DNA from: Ceriagrion tenellum
Lineage: Eukaryota > Arthropoda > Insecta > Odonata > Coenagrionidae
DNA: 64,000 nt
Assembly (NCBI GenBank): GCA_963169105.1
Contig: OY720636.1
Location: forward strand, 76,558,123 to 76,622,122
Direction of reading: 5' to 3'
The notes under the pieces are model-generated. The model worked only from the letters and a program-made list of their open reading frames with translations, made no database searches and had not been told where the DNA came from. Below are positions 32,500 through 43,764 of this stretch, piece after piece (within the stretch, counting starts at the first letter, position 1; each line of letters opens with the position of its first letter). The translations under genes and the position numbers were made by a program.

Positions 32500-33904
32500 C
32501 TAAAAAAGAGGACAAAATTCATGCATATGAGCAATTAGAAATGCATAACACTTAAAAGTACTATTTACCATGTCTGGAAAAAATGACGTTGAGCATTCCC
32601 CAACAAAACTAAGCATTCGTAAATTATTTGGGTGCATTTACATGTGATATTTTGCCAACGGAAGCATGCCGCCGATTGTCCTCGTGGTTGTAGTATTTTT
32701 GGGCCACATCATCACTGTGGTTTGATGAGATTCCAGACTATTATATCAAGATTTCTATATTTATCAGACTAGACAGACAGATTATATCAGACTATTGACA
32801 GTCCAAAAACAGCTCTCTGGCCTTTATATTCATCGGATATTTCAACGAGTAACAACAAACGAGCGGAATCTCCTCAGTGTCCTGAGCGGTGAAAAATGCA
32901 CTTTGCCAGGAATGGAATGCGCCAACCTTAGATTAACCGTCAAGGACTTTATCCTGTCACGCCCGATCCGAAAAAAACCTTACCAATTGAATTAATTTAT
33001 GATATGGTCTCATAACTGTTTTGGTGGGATATGTATACGAAATAAGAATTCTTTGGGAGTTTTCAATTGAGAAACATAAGATGATGCATCCGGTTTCCAT
33101 GTTTTGCAATTGAAGGGTTTATTAACCACTATAGACATAAAAATCGGACGTACTGAACATTTCTCAGGTTGAAAGCTGCTCGAAGTTCTTCTTTCGTGAT
33201 AATTTAAAGTCTTAAAGCTACAAATTATTCTAAGATGGAAGGTCGCCTGAGTAAGAAAATTTTTGGGCATGAGCTGACCCAGCGGACTATTGATGATAGA
33301 AAAAATGGAAGAACTGGAAGCAGAAATCCTCATTAATGGTTTAGCATGTCGTTTCTGAATTTTATTTCAATTTTTGCAATGTTTATAATCGTTTACTTGG
33401 CATTCACTGTCAAAGAGACCTAAAAATACATGCACTCGCATCATTTAACGTCATTGAGTTACGAATGCATAGGCAGGTATCTGAGGAATGCATAGGTAGG
33501 ATTTTGGTAATCAAGCAAAGAAATCTCCATTAGATGAAGACCACTCAAACTCTGATAATTATATAAATGGAGGTAGATTTGATCGCTATGAAGAAGAGGT
33601 GAACGAACTGGAATATTACAAAGCAACTGAAGACAAGTTTATCAATGCCCTTTGTTGAAATTCGCCCTCATTTTTTAAATTAAGCACAAAATGAAGCTTT
33701 TTCCAAGAAATCTATTAGATCAGGATATAAAAAGTTTGTCTTTCGAAGAAATCGCGGATTAGAGTAAAAGATTAAATAATGAAAACTTTAGACATCGTTT
33801 GATAGTGCTGGTTATCACCAATTTCCGATTGTTTGGTCCAAGGGAAGAGATAGGACTTTAAACAAGAGTACCTCTAACTTTTGACAGAAAAAGGAGGAAA
33901 TATG
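32500..33904. other. No recognisable feature
   Basis: Upstream of the first coding exon of the CaaX gene; 5' UTR exon and promoter are expected here or further right, but none could be identified. Confidence 0.35.
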
Positions 33905-34050
33905 CCCTGGGGAGAGTGACATGAGTAAGGGCAGGATTACAACCGACGTTGTCTGTTGTTACCGATGCGTAAAGAACGCACGCTAAGTTTTATGATTGTA
34001 ACATCAGTGGAAGAGCATATTTCATTGACAGGGTGTTGATGCCGCAGTCA
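33905..34050. repeat. Direct repeat, copy 1 (pair with 34400-34545)
   Basis: GATTACAACCGACG, GATTGTAACATCAGTGG, AGCATATTTCA and AGGGTGTTGA recur with substitutions 495 bp downstream. The pair brackets LINE RT sequence. Confidence 0.65.
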
Positions 34051-34399
34051 ACGGACGATGAGCTAGTCTCATCTAAGTAAATTTTATCTCCTTGACGATA
34101 CGCCAACGGCAGCCAACTAGAATTACATAATTTATTTACCAGACTGTATGACAGAGTAAGTAGAAATAATCTGTGGAATTTTATAAGCAGTATTCAGTGA
34201 AGGAGCAGTTATCAAGTGATATGACGATTTTGCGACAAGATAATTATTAATATAATAATTAATAGTTTTAAGATAAGAGTAAGACAAGTTGGAGAATTAA
34301 TATGGTCTAGAGTGACTGGTTTTTAATAAAACAGGTGGTAATTCAAAGATACGTAATTTCTCCGTGGCTGTTCAATGCCTCCAAGGATTGATAAGGACG

Positions 34400-34545
34400 A
34401 AGCATGCCCGGGGGAGAGTTACGTAAGGACGAGATTACAACCGGCTTGGCCTGACCTGACTGAGGCGTACGGTGGCGCACGCCATGTTTGGTGATTGTAA
34501 CGTCAGTGGTAAAGCATATTTCACTGGTAGGGTGCTGACAACTAA
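34400..34545. repeat. Direct repeat, copy 2 (pair with 33905-34050)
   Basis: GATTACAACCGGC, GATTGTAACGTCAGTGG, AGCATATTTCAC and AGGGTGCTGA parallel copy 1. Ends where the LINE tail copy begins. Confidence 0.65.
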
Positions 34546-35015
34546 TCTACATCTACATCTGCAAAGTACCGTGCAAGCCACCACTTGGGTGTGAGGCACG
34601 GAGTGATTTCACACCTAGCATCCAGTACTCATCTCAGTTTAAATCAGAACCGCGCACGGTCCCCCGGATTCCAGGCGCAGGACAAAACAGTCAGGACAAC
34701 GGTGCGCAGTCAGACAAGAAACTAGGAGAGTGATACGTAAAAGAACATGCTACCATGCTGTACACTACTCGAGATACTAATGCTGGTTAGTATTATTAAT
34801 GTGACAAATAAATAGCACTGCATGGTACTTAAAATTGCTACAGTATACCATGCCTCAGATTGCATGCGAGGTTAGTGGCTAATAATCATGCAAAGGGACC
34901 ATAATGATCCCTTATTGTACGTGGAAAAAAATGACATTTTAAATCTATTTTTTGTAGTCTATTTCCTAAATCTTATTTCTATGATCTTTTCTACAGTAAT
35001 AGTTTTGATCCATCA
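34546..35015 (-). mobile_element. Daphne/CR1-like LINE 3' UTR copy
   Basis: Closest relative of 6291-6840 (CCGTGCAAGCCACCA, ATTGCATGCGAGGTTAG, AATAATCATGCAAAG) with a CTACATCTACATCTGC tail at its left end. Inserted into the RT pseudogene 34130-35330. Confidence 0.75.
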
Positions 35016-35439
35016 TAATAAGTTGAACGACCGTCCGTTGTAGTGGTGGTAAGTTATGTATTCAATTGCACGCCGATGGTGGAGTTTTGTTGCTTGAGGG
35101 CCTCCAAGATTAACAGAGGCTTCTGGGGTAACTTCTGGGAAGCAGCGAGTAGAATGAATTTGAGGATAAACCAAATATCAAAGTAGATTTATGACAGAAA
35201 GAGTGGTAAGTATGATCACATGAGGGTAAATGGTGAAGTAATGATCAAGTGGACGGCTTTTTATATCTTTGCGGAATATTTGCGAAATATAGAAGGATTT
35301 TCGTGAAAAACTTATTGGATGCCTTGAATTTAAATGTGGCAAAAGTAGCATAGAATAGGGTTAACAATGACTTGATCGTGGAAGAATGTTCGTTAAATGC
35401 ACCAACAATGGTAGCCTACGGATGAGATATACTTCGTTG

Positions 35440-35960
35440 GTTCTACATCTATATACGGTATATATATACGCATGGGCGTGTGGCAGGGAGTGTTAGTACA
35501 CCAGCCGTGTAAAGGTGTAAAGGATGATGTTTTTGGAGTTGAAATGGTGAAGTGTGTAATGGAAGAGTTTTGATTGTAGCTCAATATTTACTGTGGTCAC
35601 ATTGTGTGCTAAAAGATAAATTTTTTTGTATATACTGGGGCATTTCTTTAATCGATTCCGTTTGGCCTATTTATGTAAAATGGCGTCAAAGTTATATCCC
35701 CAGTTTCGCTTTGAAACGCACCTGATCTGAAATTTTCAAGCAATTTAAGCCCAGCGTATAACCTTCGAGTCTTTTGCTGCTCCCGACCTAATCCCTTAAA
35801 AGCTGTGAAATACTAAATATTCACTCATAGCATTTTCTAACGAAGCGCGCAGTATTCCCTTGTATGTTTATCCCTTATATGAATTTTTTAGGATAAATCT
35901 TTCTGTCCAGGTTTCCTAATGCTCGTGCGTATTCGAGGTGTGGGCTAACAAGAGCGAAGT
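35440..35960 (-). mobile_element. Second Daphne/CR1-like LINE family copy
   Basis: Collinear with 26925-27420: GCATGGGCGTGTGGCAGG near the tail, GAAACGCACCTGATCTGAAA and CGTATTCGAGGTGTGGGCTA in the coding end. The CATCTA tail is at the left, so the element runs on the minus strand. Confidence 0.72.
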
Positions 35961-36479
35961 ATCAACTTCCTTTTACTTTTTATGATTTGGTCTTATTGAA
36001 AAAATGGATTATGGAATGGACATGCACCGCCAGCGACAAAATTGTGTCTGACACAACTGAAGAAAAGTCATTAAGCAGAAGTAGCTTTTCTATAAAATGA
36101 TTTGCAAGTAATCATATTTGCAAAGCAAAGAGGTTCCTAATATCAAACATTAGAACCATATTTGAACAATCGACCTAACGAATGGAATATCTCACGGTTC
36201 TACTTTAAAAGAGGAATCAATATTCTCATCGGCTTGCCTGATAAATTACAACTCTCGCAATAGATCCTCACATGGCGCAGATTTACATCGATTTTGGAGC
36301 ATGAGCTACGGAAGTTTAAAATTCCTCCGAAGAGGAAGAAAAAAAAAGTTTACCGTCGAGGAAAAGTCTTATATATTTATCTAACTACTGCCAACATAAA
36401 AGTTTAAAGGAGTTGAATGACTTACATTCTATTTTGAATCGCCTCGCAAGTAGACCTAAAGATAGGGTCACTATTAACG
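35961..36479. other. No recognisable feature
   Basis: AT-rich, no supported signal. Confidence 0.4.
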
Positions 36480-36765
36480 TCATGGCGAAGTATGTATGCC
36501 ACCCACGAATACGGCGGTGAAATGGGTAGAAATTGCGGTGAGCAAATAATTGTCCTGGACCGAAAATCGAACCACAGACCATTTGCATTCCAGCCCAATG
36601 AGTAATCTGCTACGCTAACCAGATCCGGTAGAATAGTGGTCATTGGCACGGAAAACTAAAGGTCTATGGTTCGATTCTAGGTCCAGGACAATTTTTCCTC
36701 ATGGCAATTTCAACGTCATAGCGATGATATAGTTTAGCACCCACCGGACATCTTTAACTCTTGGA
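36480..36765. repeat. Inverted pair of tRNA-derived SINE-like units
   Basis: The minus strand from about 36632 reads CTGGTTAGCGTAGCAG (A-box-like) and GGTTCGATTTT (B-box-like), then GGTCCAGGACAATT. The plus strand from about 36650 has GGTTCGATTCTAG and the same GGTCCAGGACAATT. The two point away from each other from a centre near 36640. Acceptor stems do not form, so these are SINE heads or tRNA relics rather than tRNA genes. Confidence 0.55.
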
Positions 36766-37850
36766 ATTCGAAGTAATTTTCTTCCGCCACTCTATCTCTC
36801 GCAGCCTTTCATCCGCCACGAACTTTCCCTTTGTTGCCCTTCACTCATACCTCCCCTCCTTGCCGCACAGGTCTGCGCCAGAGACGTATGTGAGATATAT
36901 TACGTGACCTAAGGTTATGCTATATGTACCTTTAAGTTACTATAAATCAATGAGAAACGAAACTGAATTGTCCTACCTTTTGGAAGCCAGCCTAGATTAC
37001 CAACGTACGTCTTGAAGATATTCTGGCTCTGTAACCGGAGGTTGGACTTCTTTTTATCTTGCTCCCACTCACATACCCAACTTTGAGAGGCCCATAAAGG
37101 TATATGCCTTATATTACGGCGTGGAAGGACGCGTTATCTTCCGATTCATGGAGAGTGGGGGAAGATAATTGAGTAAAAGATTTTCAAGAGCCGTTTGAGG
37201 GGACTTCAAACGACTACTTTGGTCAAAATATTTTGTATAGAATCAAATTTGAGGGAATTTTCCTTATAAACAATCTATCTTGGTAATTAATTTAAAAAAA
37301 CTTGCATTTGCCAATTACATGTGCATACTGAAAATTACTTTTGGCCCTCATGAAGTAAAAATAAATTCCGAAGTGTTTCAAATTAGTGAATTGCATTTCA
37401 ATAATTTACCAAGATCTCCTGACATGTGTTTTCAGGCTTATTCTAATGCATTAATTTCCGTAGTTTCTTAAAATTTTAATTATAAAGTAGTGATTCATGG
37501 TAACAAACCTTCCGCCGCATACCCGTGAGGTGACTTCCAAGGTTATAAGAAGGTCTACCTAATCCTTGAAGGAGTCAAGAAATTCATTTGCAAGAGTATG
37601 TTGACAAAACTGGACTTCTGTATGAGAAAATAAACATCAAGAAAAGTCCGACTGGAACCCCTATTCCTCGATAGTGGCATACGTATGTCAGCCAGATTAA
37701 CCGTCGAACCATTTCCATATGGTACAAACCCTTTCCATTAGAAAAAACCCTGGAATGGGATATTTTTCAAGTTTTCTTCTTTAAACACTTGCCTCCATCT
37801 TTTAAACGTTAGTGATTGTTCCTTGCGTTATGACAGTCTATACGTCGTGT
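36766..37850. other. No recognisable feature
   Basis: About 1.1 kb with no supported feature. Confidence 0.4.
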
Positions 37851-37852
37851 TC

Positions 37853-38014
37853 TGCCTCCACAGATACAAATTTCTCTTTTCTGGTGACGCTCTGAGTGCG
37901 ACGGAGCGTTTGTTAGCGAGCTTCCGAGTGTTCCAAATTCCTCCTCAGACCGCTGTGGTTAAGGCAGTTATGACTAAGGCATCGTCACAGCTAGGAGGCA
38001 AAGACAGAGATTGA
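37853..38014 (+). CDS. Candidate 3'-terminal exon, unknown protein
   Basis: A pyrimidine-rich acceptor (GTTCTGCCTCCACAG) precedes an open frame with balanced composition and less AT bias than its surroundings: YKFLFSGDALSATERLLASF, RVFQIPPQTAVVKAVMTKAS and SQLGGKDRD before the stop. No family recognised and no partner exon located, so it could be chance or a retroposed fragment. Confidence 0.3.
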   Translation, partial: CLHRYKFLFSGDALSATERLLASFRVFQIPPQTAVVKAVMTKASSQLGGKDRD

Positions 38015-38383
38015 ACATTTCGTATGGTCTGAGTCGTGCGTCAAGACTGTTTTCTTTTTATAGTATTTCAATTCACTAATTAAAAAGATAGATTTGCACG
38101 TTAGCTTAATTCTAATAACTACAGCGAAGCTACTATCATCTAGGTTGGTCAGATTTTTATTTTCCAGCTCATAAAGGTTTCAACTTTTATTTCATTTTAT
38201 CGTTCTAATGTAACTAAATATGAAAAGAATTATGCTACTTCTGATATCATGCATGTACTTTGAGATCATTTCTACTATTACGTTTGCAATCTTTTCCATA
38301 TGTTTTCCTACCGCAGAGCTAAATAGGGGTTACACGTTCCATTCGCTATAAACTCATCACCGCCCATTTCCGCGGCCGATCTA

Positions 38384-38640
38384 TGATCTATGCAGGCGGA
38401 GAACGGAACCATGACAACGGCGAAGACGTCACAAATAAGTCATTACTTTCTCTCCCACCGAGCTCCATCAGATGCTACAGAAGACGTGGGGCAGATGAGG
38501 CGAGCTATTGGGATAGATGGCGAATTAATTGCGTCATCAACATGTTTTCTGACAACCAAAATAACAACAAAATTGGTTTTCTCTGCTCTTTCTTTACTTT
38601 CCGTGGTATTAAACACGATATCATCAACAAACTAGCGGAT
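38384..38640 (+). other. Weak candidate exon overlapping a dispersed repeat
   Basis: After ATCTATGCAG an open frame starts AENGTMTTAKTSQISHYFLS and runs to a stop at 38635, but its second half (from about 38560) is a repeat shared with 43765-43930, which argues against a real exon. Confidence 0.2.
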
Positions 38641-38720
38641 GTAAAGCAAGAATATCCAATCTGTTCAAAATTTAAGGCAATTAACTATTGTAACATATAT
38701 TGGCTAATAATATCTATGGA
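38560..38720. repeat. Dispersed repeat, copy 1 (pair with 43765-43930)
   Basis: TCTGACAACCAAAAT, CTGCTCTTTCTTTACTTTCC, TAAGCAAGAATATC-like and AAATTTAAGGCAA strings occur in the same order at 43765-43930. Unknown family. Confidence 0.65.
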
Positions 38721-38866
38721 TTACACTCGATCTTACCATATATTTCTGCGGGAATGTGGATTATTATTTATTTAAGTAAGAAAATAATGTCTGCTAGAAA
38801 AACTCATGTTGGATAAGTAACAACATAAATAAAATAAATAATAATTTGATTTTGCAATTTTTCTGC

Positions 38867-38955
38867 AGATCCACCACCACGAGCCACATCATCCTCTCTG
38901 ACTTTCGCCATCACATATCACAGGAACTGTCCGTGTTCACTTCATTTTAAACAGG
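38867..38955 (+). other. Candidate internal exon, strong splice signals
   Basis: A classic acceptor (TTGCAATTTTTCTGCAG) and donor (AAACAG|GTAAAT) bound 89 nt. One frame is open throughout (PPPRATSSSLTFAITYHRN); another ends in a stop near the donor. No homology recognised; intact splice strings alone give modest support. Confidence 0.3.
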
Positions 38956-39017
38956 TAAATGGATATTTTATTACAAATGAAAAAATAACTTCGTTTTCTT
39001 CTGCGGATTTATTTTCC

Positions 39018-39061
39018 TGGTACAACATGTTTCAACACAGCAGTGCCATCATCAGGTACCA
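39018..39061 (-). ncRNA. Type I hammerhead ribozyme-like motif, all boxes present
   Basis: Read on the minus strand: TGGTAC, CTGATGA, a GCAC/GTGT hairpin as stem II, GAAA, ACATGT-type minimal stem III, T, then GTACCA, which pairs perfectly with TGGTAC as a 6-bp stem I. The palindromic CATG loop with a two-pair stem III is the PLE pattern thought to work as a dimer. Cleavage predicted between T and GTACCA; activity unproven. Confidence 0.6.
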
Positions 39062-39076
39062 TATCTGCTACATCGG

Positions 39077-39119
39077 GGCACCTGAGGATTACACCGCTGT
39101 GTCGAAACATGTTGTATCA
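39077..39119 (+). ncRNA. Degenerate hammerhead-like motif
   Basis: CTGAGGA (39082-39088), ACAC/GTGT stem II, GAAA (39104-39107) and ACATGT are present, but stem I (GGCAC with GTATC) has a mismatch. Mirror partner of 39018-39061. Confidence 0.48.
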
Positions 39120-39130
39120 AAAAAGTAAAC

Positions 39131-40010
39131 CTGTGGAAGTAAACCATGTTATTAGTTCATTTGTGAAAATCAACTTCCACATAGTTGAGCCTCAAAACAT
39201 GTAACGTATTGTAGAAGTTCATTCATACTGCTTTATACTATGTTATTAATGGAAAATTCCGTATTATGGCCAAATTCCTGCGTATTTAACTAGTGATAAA
39301 TGATTAACGAGGTAATATATGGCGGACAGACCATAACCACATTACTGATTCGACCATTGAACGCCATATAGATCTCTATGTACCTCAATGGCTCAAGCCA
39401 GTGCAATAGCGGCTTATCAAGATTGGCAGTTCAATGAGTTGTTTACGGATGTATGAAAAAGTAAGTTCTGCTCCATATTAAATGGGCATAGACTATGAAA
39501 TAGTGATCTGCCGAACAGTAGTTTAGATATTTCGGTATCAACTGGGACTAAATTTATTGGGCTAAATTTCTCAATACTTGTTAGAAAATCATGTTGAAGA
39601 GAAGTGTTAGGAGATCATGTTGAACAGAACGAGTGACCTTTGGGAAATGCGTAAATTATTACACTTTTGAAATGATGATAGGGCAATTTTAAAAAATTGC
39701 GATTCAGTTCTTTTTCAAACCAGCACAGTGCAAGGTTACATTCTCATGGGTATAATTACCTATTCTACCACGGTTACTATTTTCAATTATAATGAGTTTA
39801 AGTCATAGTTAATTTTCCACCAAGAGGTATGGTTATAAAACTCCTCTTCCAGTGAATCACAGTCAAAAAACTTTCGTATTTCAAGCAAGCTAAAAGAATT
39901 TTCATCAACAATGCATGATTTTATCGTACGTTGAAATAAGTTGAAAATTATTACTATCAGAAGTTTATTCATCAAATCGCGACGTTGGCACAAGTTCTTA
40001 ACCACTTACA
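39131..40010. other. No recognisable feature
   Basis: AT-rich spacer up to the TA target (40011-40012) of the mariner element. Confidence 0.4.
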
Positions 40011-40012
40011 TA

Positions 40013-41304
40013 CGAGGGTGGTCTGAAAAGTTTCCGACCTCAACGTGAAGATGGCAGCACTCGTAAATAAAAGCTAGTGAATTTCGTTGTTCATCTGTTG
40101 ACAGTTACTCAACAAAGTTTCAGCCATTTTGGACGCGCAGTTGCTATGTAACAGTCGTTTGAGTGAGTTGATGAGATTGTTTTTGTGAAAATGGACAAAA
40201 TCGAGTATCGAGCTGTCATTAAATATTTGTTTTTGAAAGGCAATACGCCTACGCAAATCAAAGATGAGTTGGATTTTGTGTACGGGGACTCTGCACCATC
40301 ATTTACCACAGTGAAATTTTGGGCAGCTGAATTTAAACGTGGCCGTAAGAGCTTGGGAGACGATGAACGTTCGAGGCGTCCAAAAACTGCAACTACCGAC
40401 GAAAACATCGCCAAAGTTCACCAAATGGTGCTAGACGACCGCCGAATTAAAGTGAGAGAGGTAGCAGAGGTTATGAACATCTCAAAAGAACGTGTTTGTT
40501 AGGTTTTAAATCAAGATTTAGGCATGAGAAAGCTATCCGCGCGTTGGGTGCCGGGTTTGCTCACGTTAGACCAAAAACGTGTTCGAATGAACATTTCCAA
40601 TGCTCTGTTGGCGCAGTTTAGGCGCAATAAATCCGAGTTTTGGCGCCGATTAATTACTGTAGATGAAACTTGGATGCACCATTATACGCCCGAATAAAAA
40701 ATACAGTCCAAACAGTGGACTGCACAAGGGGAACCGGCTCCAAAAAAAGCAAAGCTGTTTTTTCGGCTGGGAAAGTGATGGCGACTGTTTTTTGGGATAG
40801 ACATGGAGTTATTTTAATCGATTATCTTCAAAAAGGAAAAACCATTACAGGAGCAAACTACGCATCAATACTTGACAAGCTGAAGGCAAAACTTGCGGAA
40901 AAACGGCCACATTTGCAGAAAAAGAAAATCCTGTTTCACCAAGACAACGCACCGTCTCACACCTCAGCAGTTGCCATGACGAAAATCCACGACTTACGGT
41001 TTGAACTGCTTGACCATCTGCCTTACTCACCAGATCTAGCCCCAAGCGACTTCTTTTTGTTTTCTCATCTAAAAATTGCGCTCGGAGGACAGAGATTTTC
41101 GTCAAATGACGAGGCAATCACCTTCGTGAACAATTATTTTGCAGAGAAAAACGCCGAGTACTATTTGGACGGGTTACAGAGATGGGAGCATCGCTGGGAG
41201 AAGTGTGTAGAGTTACTAGGAGACAATGTTGAAAAATAAAAAAAAAATTTCAGAAAAAATGACTTGTATCTTTGTTAGGTCGGAAACTTTTCAGACCACC
41301 CTCG
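40013..41304 (+). mobile_element. Mariner element with perfect 28-bp TIRs
   Basis: 1292 bp, TA duplicated at 40011-40012 and 41305-41306. The first 28 bp (starting CGAGGGTGGTCTGAAAAG) are the exact reverse complement of the last 28. With only two nonsense changes inside, this is the youngest of the three mariners. Confidence 0.95.
40191..41239 (+). pseudogene. Mariner D34D transposase with two in-frame stops
   Basis: One continuous frame of about 349 codons from ATG 40191 to the TAA at 41239, broken only by TAG at 40500 and TAA at about 40695. Start MDKIEYRAVIKYLFLKG; HTH region ending FWAAEFKRGRKSL; the linker SRRPKTATTDENI; catalytic motifs TVDETW, FHQDNAPSH and PYSPDLAPSDFFLF, with 34 residues between the last two aspartates; end WEKCVELLGDNVEK. 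All catalytic residues are present. Length matches the family. No frameshift seen. Confidence 0.92.
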
Positions 41305-41306
41305 TA

Positions 41307-41644
41307 GTTGATCGCTTCCCTTTAATAAATTTTAATACCAATAGCCTAGATCATGTATAGTAGTGCTTCTCTGACTTCCTCTTCTAGTTATTATCAAGAC
41401 ACTATTCAATAAAAAGAAAAATAAAAAACGATACATTTTTATTTATTGGCCATACATTTTATTTTTTTTCATTATCAATATTATTCAATCGTCCACAGTT
41501 TCATCAATCTATTGCAATCATCAAGTTATTCATTAAGGCGATCGTGGTCCATAACAAGTTCCCTCTCACACTCCACATACGGAATTATTGAGATTTGAAA
41601 AACCTTAATTTTCTCAATATGTATTGAAAAAAAGATGGGCTGAA
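41307..41644. other. No recognisable feature
   Basis: AT-rich, nothing supported. Confidence 0.4.
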
Positions 41645-41940
41645 AAGGCCCAATGGTAACGTGTTCGACTTCGGTTCCGAGGGTCGCTGTTTCTAGATTA
41701 AACGGTGAGGGTTAATCCTCACCTTGGAATTCAGCTCCTGCATGCAACCCGAACTGACCCTACCCCGAAGAGGTAGCAGCAGAAGGCATTGATGGCGCAG
41801 ATCAAGACCATAGTACCGCTATCAACAGCCACAGCTTCGCGTGAGAGTGAGGTTCATTGAATCGGCCGGAGTACTGCGATGTGAAAGGTAACAGGAGAAC
41901 CACCAAATTATCACTCCCGAAAAGATTCAGCCTTGCACTC
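41645..41940 (+). mobile_element. tRNA-derived SINE-like element
   Basis: A CCAATGGTAACGTGTTCGA A-box-like head and a GGTTCCGAGG/TTTCTAGATT B-box-like region are followed by a non-tRNA body with CATGCAACCCGAACTGACCC and GAATCGGCCGGAGTACTGCG. No acceptor stem; SINE rather than tRNA gene. Confidence 0.45.
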
Positions 41941-42301
41941 TATATGTGACTTAATTGCATTCCTCCCGGTAAAATTGCCCTACTCGAATCTCCAGGAGTG
42001 GTTTACTGGGAGAGGTATATGTGTTAGAAAGGACAGAGATCGAAAAATAAATGACAACTTAAATTCTCGTAAAAAAGGACCATAGCTTATGGATGAGCCC
42101 AAGTATTTAAAAGATTTGAAGGTTCCAAATCATCTCGCCTGTCCAGCCCATGAGCAATCACACTCGAAAAACAGCCATTGTGGTCGTTTTATGCAAGAAG
42201 AACCGTTTTTAACTATAATGTACCTACAAATAAAACAGTACCTTTGTTGACTTTGTGGTCTGTTTCCATAGTCATATTTAATGATAGCTTTTACTACATC
42301 A
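41941..42301. other. No recognisable feature
   Basis: Nothing supported. Confidence 0.4.
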
Positions 42302-42424
42302 CAGAATTGAAAACACAGAAACACCACCCGGATTGCAATACACAAGTATCATCATCAGGTGTGATGACATCACCTGATGATACTTGCGAATTGTAAGCCG
42401 AGTCGTTTTTCTGTGTTTTTAATC
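42302..42424. repeat. Small foldback centred on CACCTGATGATACTTG
   Basis: Inverted arms meet at TGTGATGACA (about 42360-42369). Each arm carries CACCTGATGATACTTG, followed outward by a degenerate CCG(A/G)GT and a TTTCTGTGTTTT tip. It contains the first hammerhead box but no GAAA box; likely a decayed member of the PLE foldback group. Confidence 0.6.
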
Positions 42425-43764
42425 CTGTGGCCTAGCAATAGGTAAGATTAAAAATGACTGAATTTTACCTATCTGGAGACCAAAAAAATAAGTGCGTAAT
42501 TCTGTTCGGACGCACTGTATACCTTTGACGTCTGTTTCTGAGTAACGATGGCAAATTTGGTCCAAAGATATCAGACAATCCCAAATTTTTAGTAAGATTA
42601 ATAAGAGTGAAAAATAATCGGAAAACACCTTATCTCTTCATTTGATGATATCGCCTCCTGCGATTTCAAAATTCAGCCTTTGCCATTTTAAAGAGTTCCA
42701 GCTACACCCACTTGGATATCTCCGTTTCTTCTTACGAATGTTCAAAGAAGAGTGATACCACGACGTGACGCGAAGATTAAGGTTCTCGTAAAGAAAACTG
42801 AAATAGAATATATTTGGCGTTTGGAAGATGTTCGTGTTTGTAATCGTTCGAGTAAAGTCACGCCAAGCATTTGATTATTAAAACTACGACACTCAAAATG
42901 AAATTAAGGAGAGACCTTTTTGCATTTTTCACACTGCTACAATCAAATTAATAGAGATTTTGACCACTTTATCTTCATTGAGACACAATTTGTCTAAACC
43001 TAGTTTGGTTTAAATTATATATTGTAAGAACAAAGTATTCTACCCCGTGAGAACAAATTTTTATAATTCATTTCATTGTATTAAATTTTAATTGACAATT
43101 TTAAAACATAGCGCCTCTGATTTCGGCGTCTGAATAAATGTTTGGCAACTCTTCGCTCAAAATTATAATGAAGCGAAAGGAACTTTTGAGACAGTGTTGA
43201 GAAAAACTTGACCAAGTTTTAGAGAGCACGCAGAAGATGATGTGGATCCAGATAAAACTAATGGCTATCTCAAAACTTTAAATTCCGAGTCAAATAGTAT
43301 TGTCTTGGAAAAAGCAATTCTGTTACTTCCACATCAATTTCATAACTATTGCATTATGTACTGTTTACATACCAACATACACGCCCAACCTACTGTTTCC
43401 CTCCAGAGAAGAAACAGTCAAAATGATATGAAATACATATTCAGGTTGACTCAATTGCAGGAGGTCTTCATCGAGTTGAAGATGATACAGCAACGTCAGA
43501 GCTAGTGCTTTAAACCTTTTATCAGTGGAAAAGACTCTTGTTTCTGTAATTAATGTCAAAAGAGCGACTGTGTGAGACTCAAAAAATACTAAGTTAGGAC
43601 CTTCAACTGTTTTAAAATTTCTGCTTTCACTGGTGGAATGCGTTAGCTATAAAAACCAAAAAAACTGGGGCACAAAAAATGCCAATCATCCCGCAAATTC
43701 ATTTTTTATGAACACTTTTTATTCGCCATTGATGCATATGGAGAGGGTACTACGAATCAAACTG
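42425..43764. other. No recognisable feature
   Basis: About 1.3 kb of AT-rich sequence with unsupported short ORFs. Confidence 0.4.

Larger units (their letters stand above)
34130..35330 (+). pseudogene. Decayed non-LTR RT, interrupted by a LINE tail
   Basis: Fragments of one plus-strand RT in order: YDRVSRNNLWNFI, RYVISPWLFNAS (motif B), then beyond the interruption LHADGGVLLLEGLQD (catalytic A-D-D reduced to A-D-G), MNLRINQISK and YDHMRVNGEV. The same clade as the minus-strand copy at 58295-59040 (KAYNRVNRKKLWKILKDYG, GCVISPWLF). Heavily mutated. Confidence 0.62.
39005..39130. mobile_element. Foldback with two opposed hammerhead-like motifs
   Basis: A short inverted repeat: a minus-strand hammerhead core (39018-39061) and a plus-strand one (39077-39119) face away from each other around 39065. 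Same design as the PLE-derived foldbacks at 4071 and 15055. Confidence 0.72.

Noticed and set aside
38383..38775. 130-codon plus-strand ORF as a gene
   Set aside because: Half of it is a dispersed repeat; no supporting splice pair or family motif.
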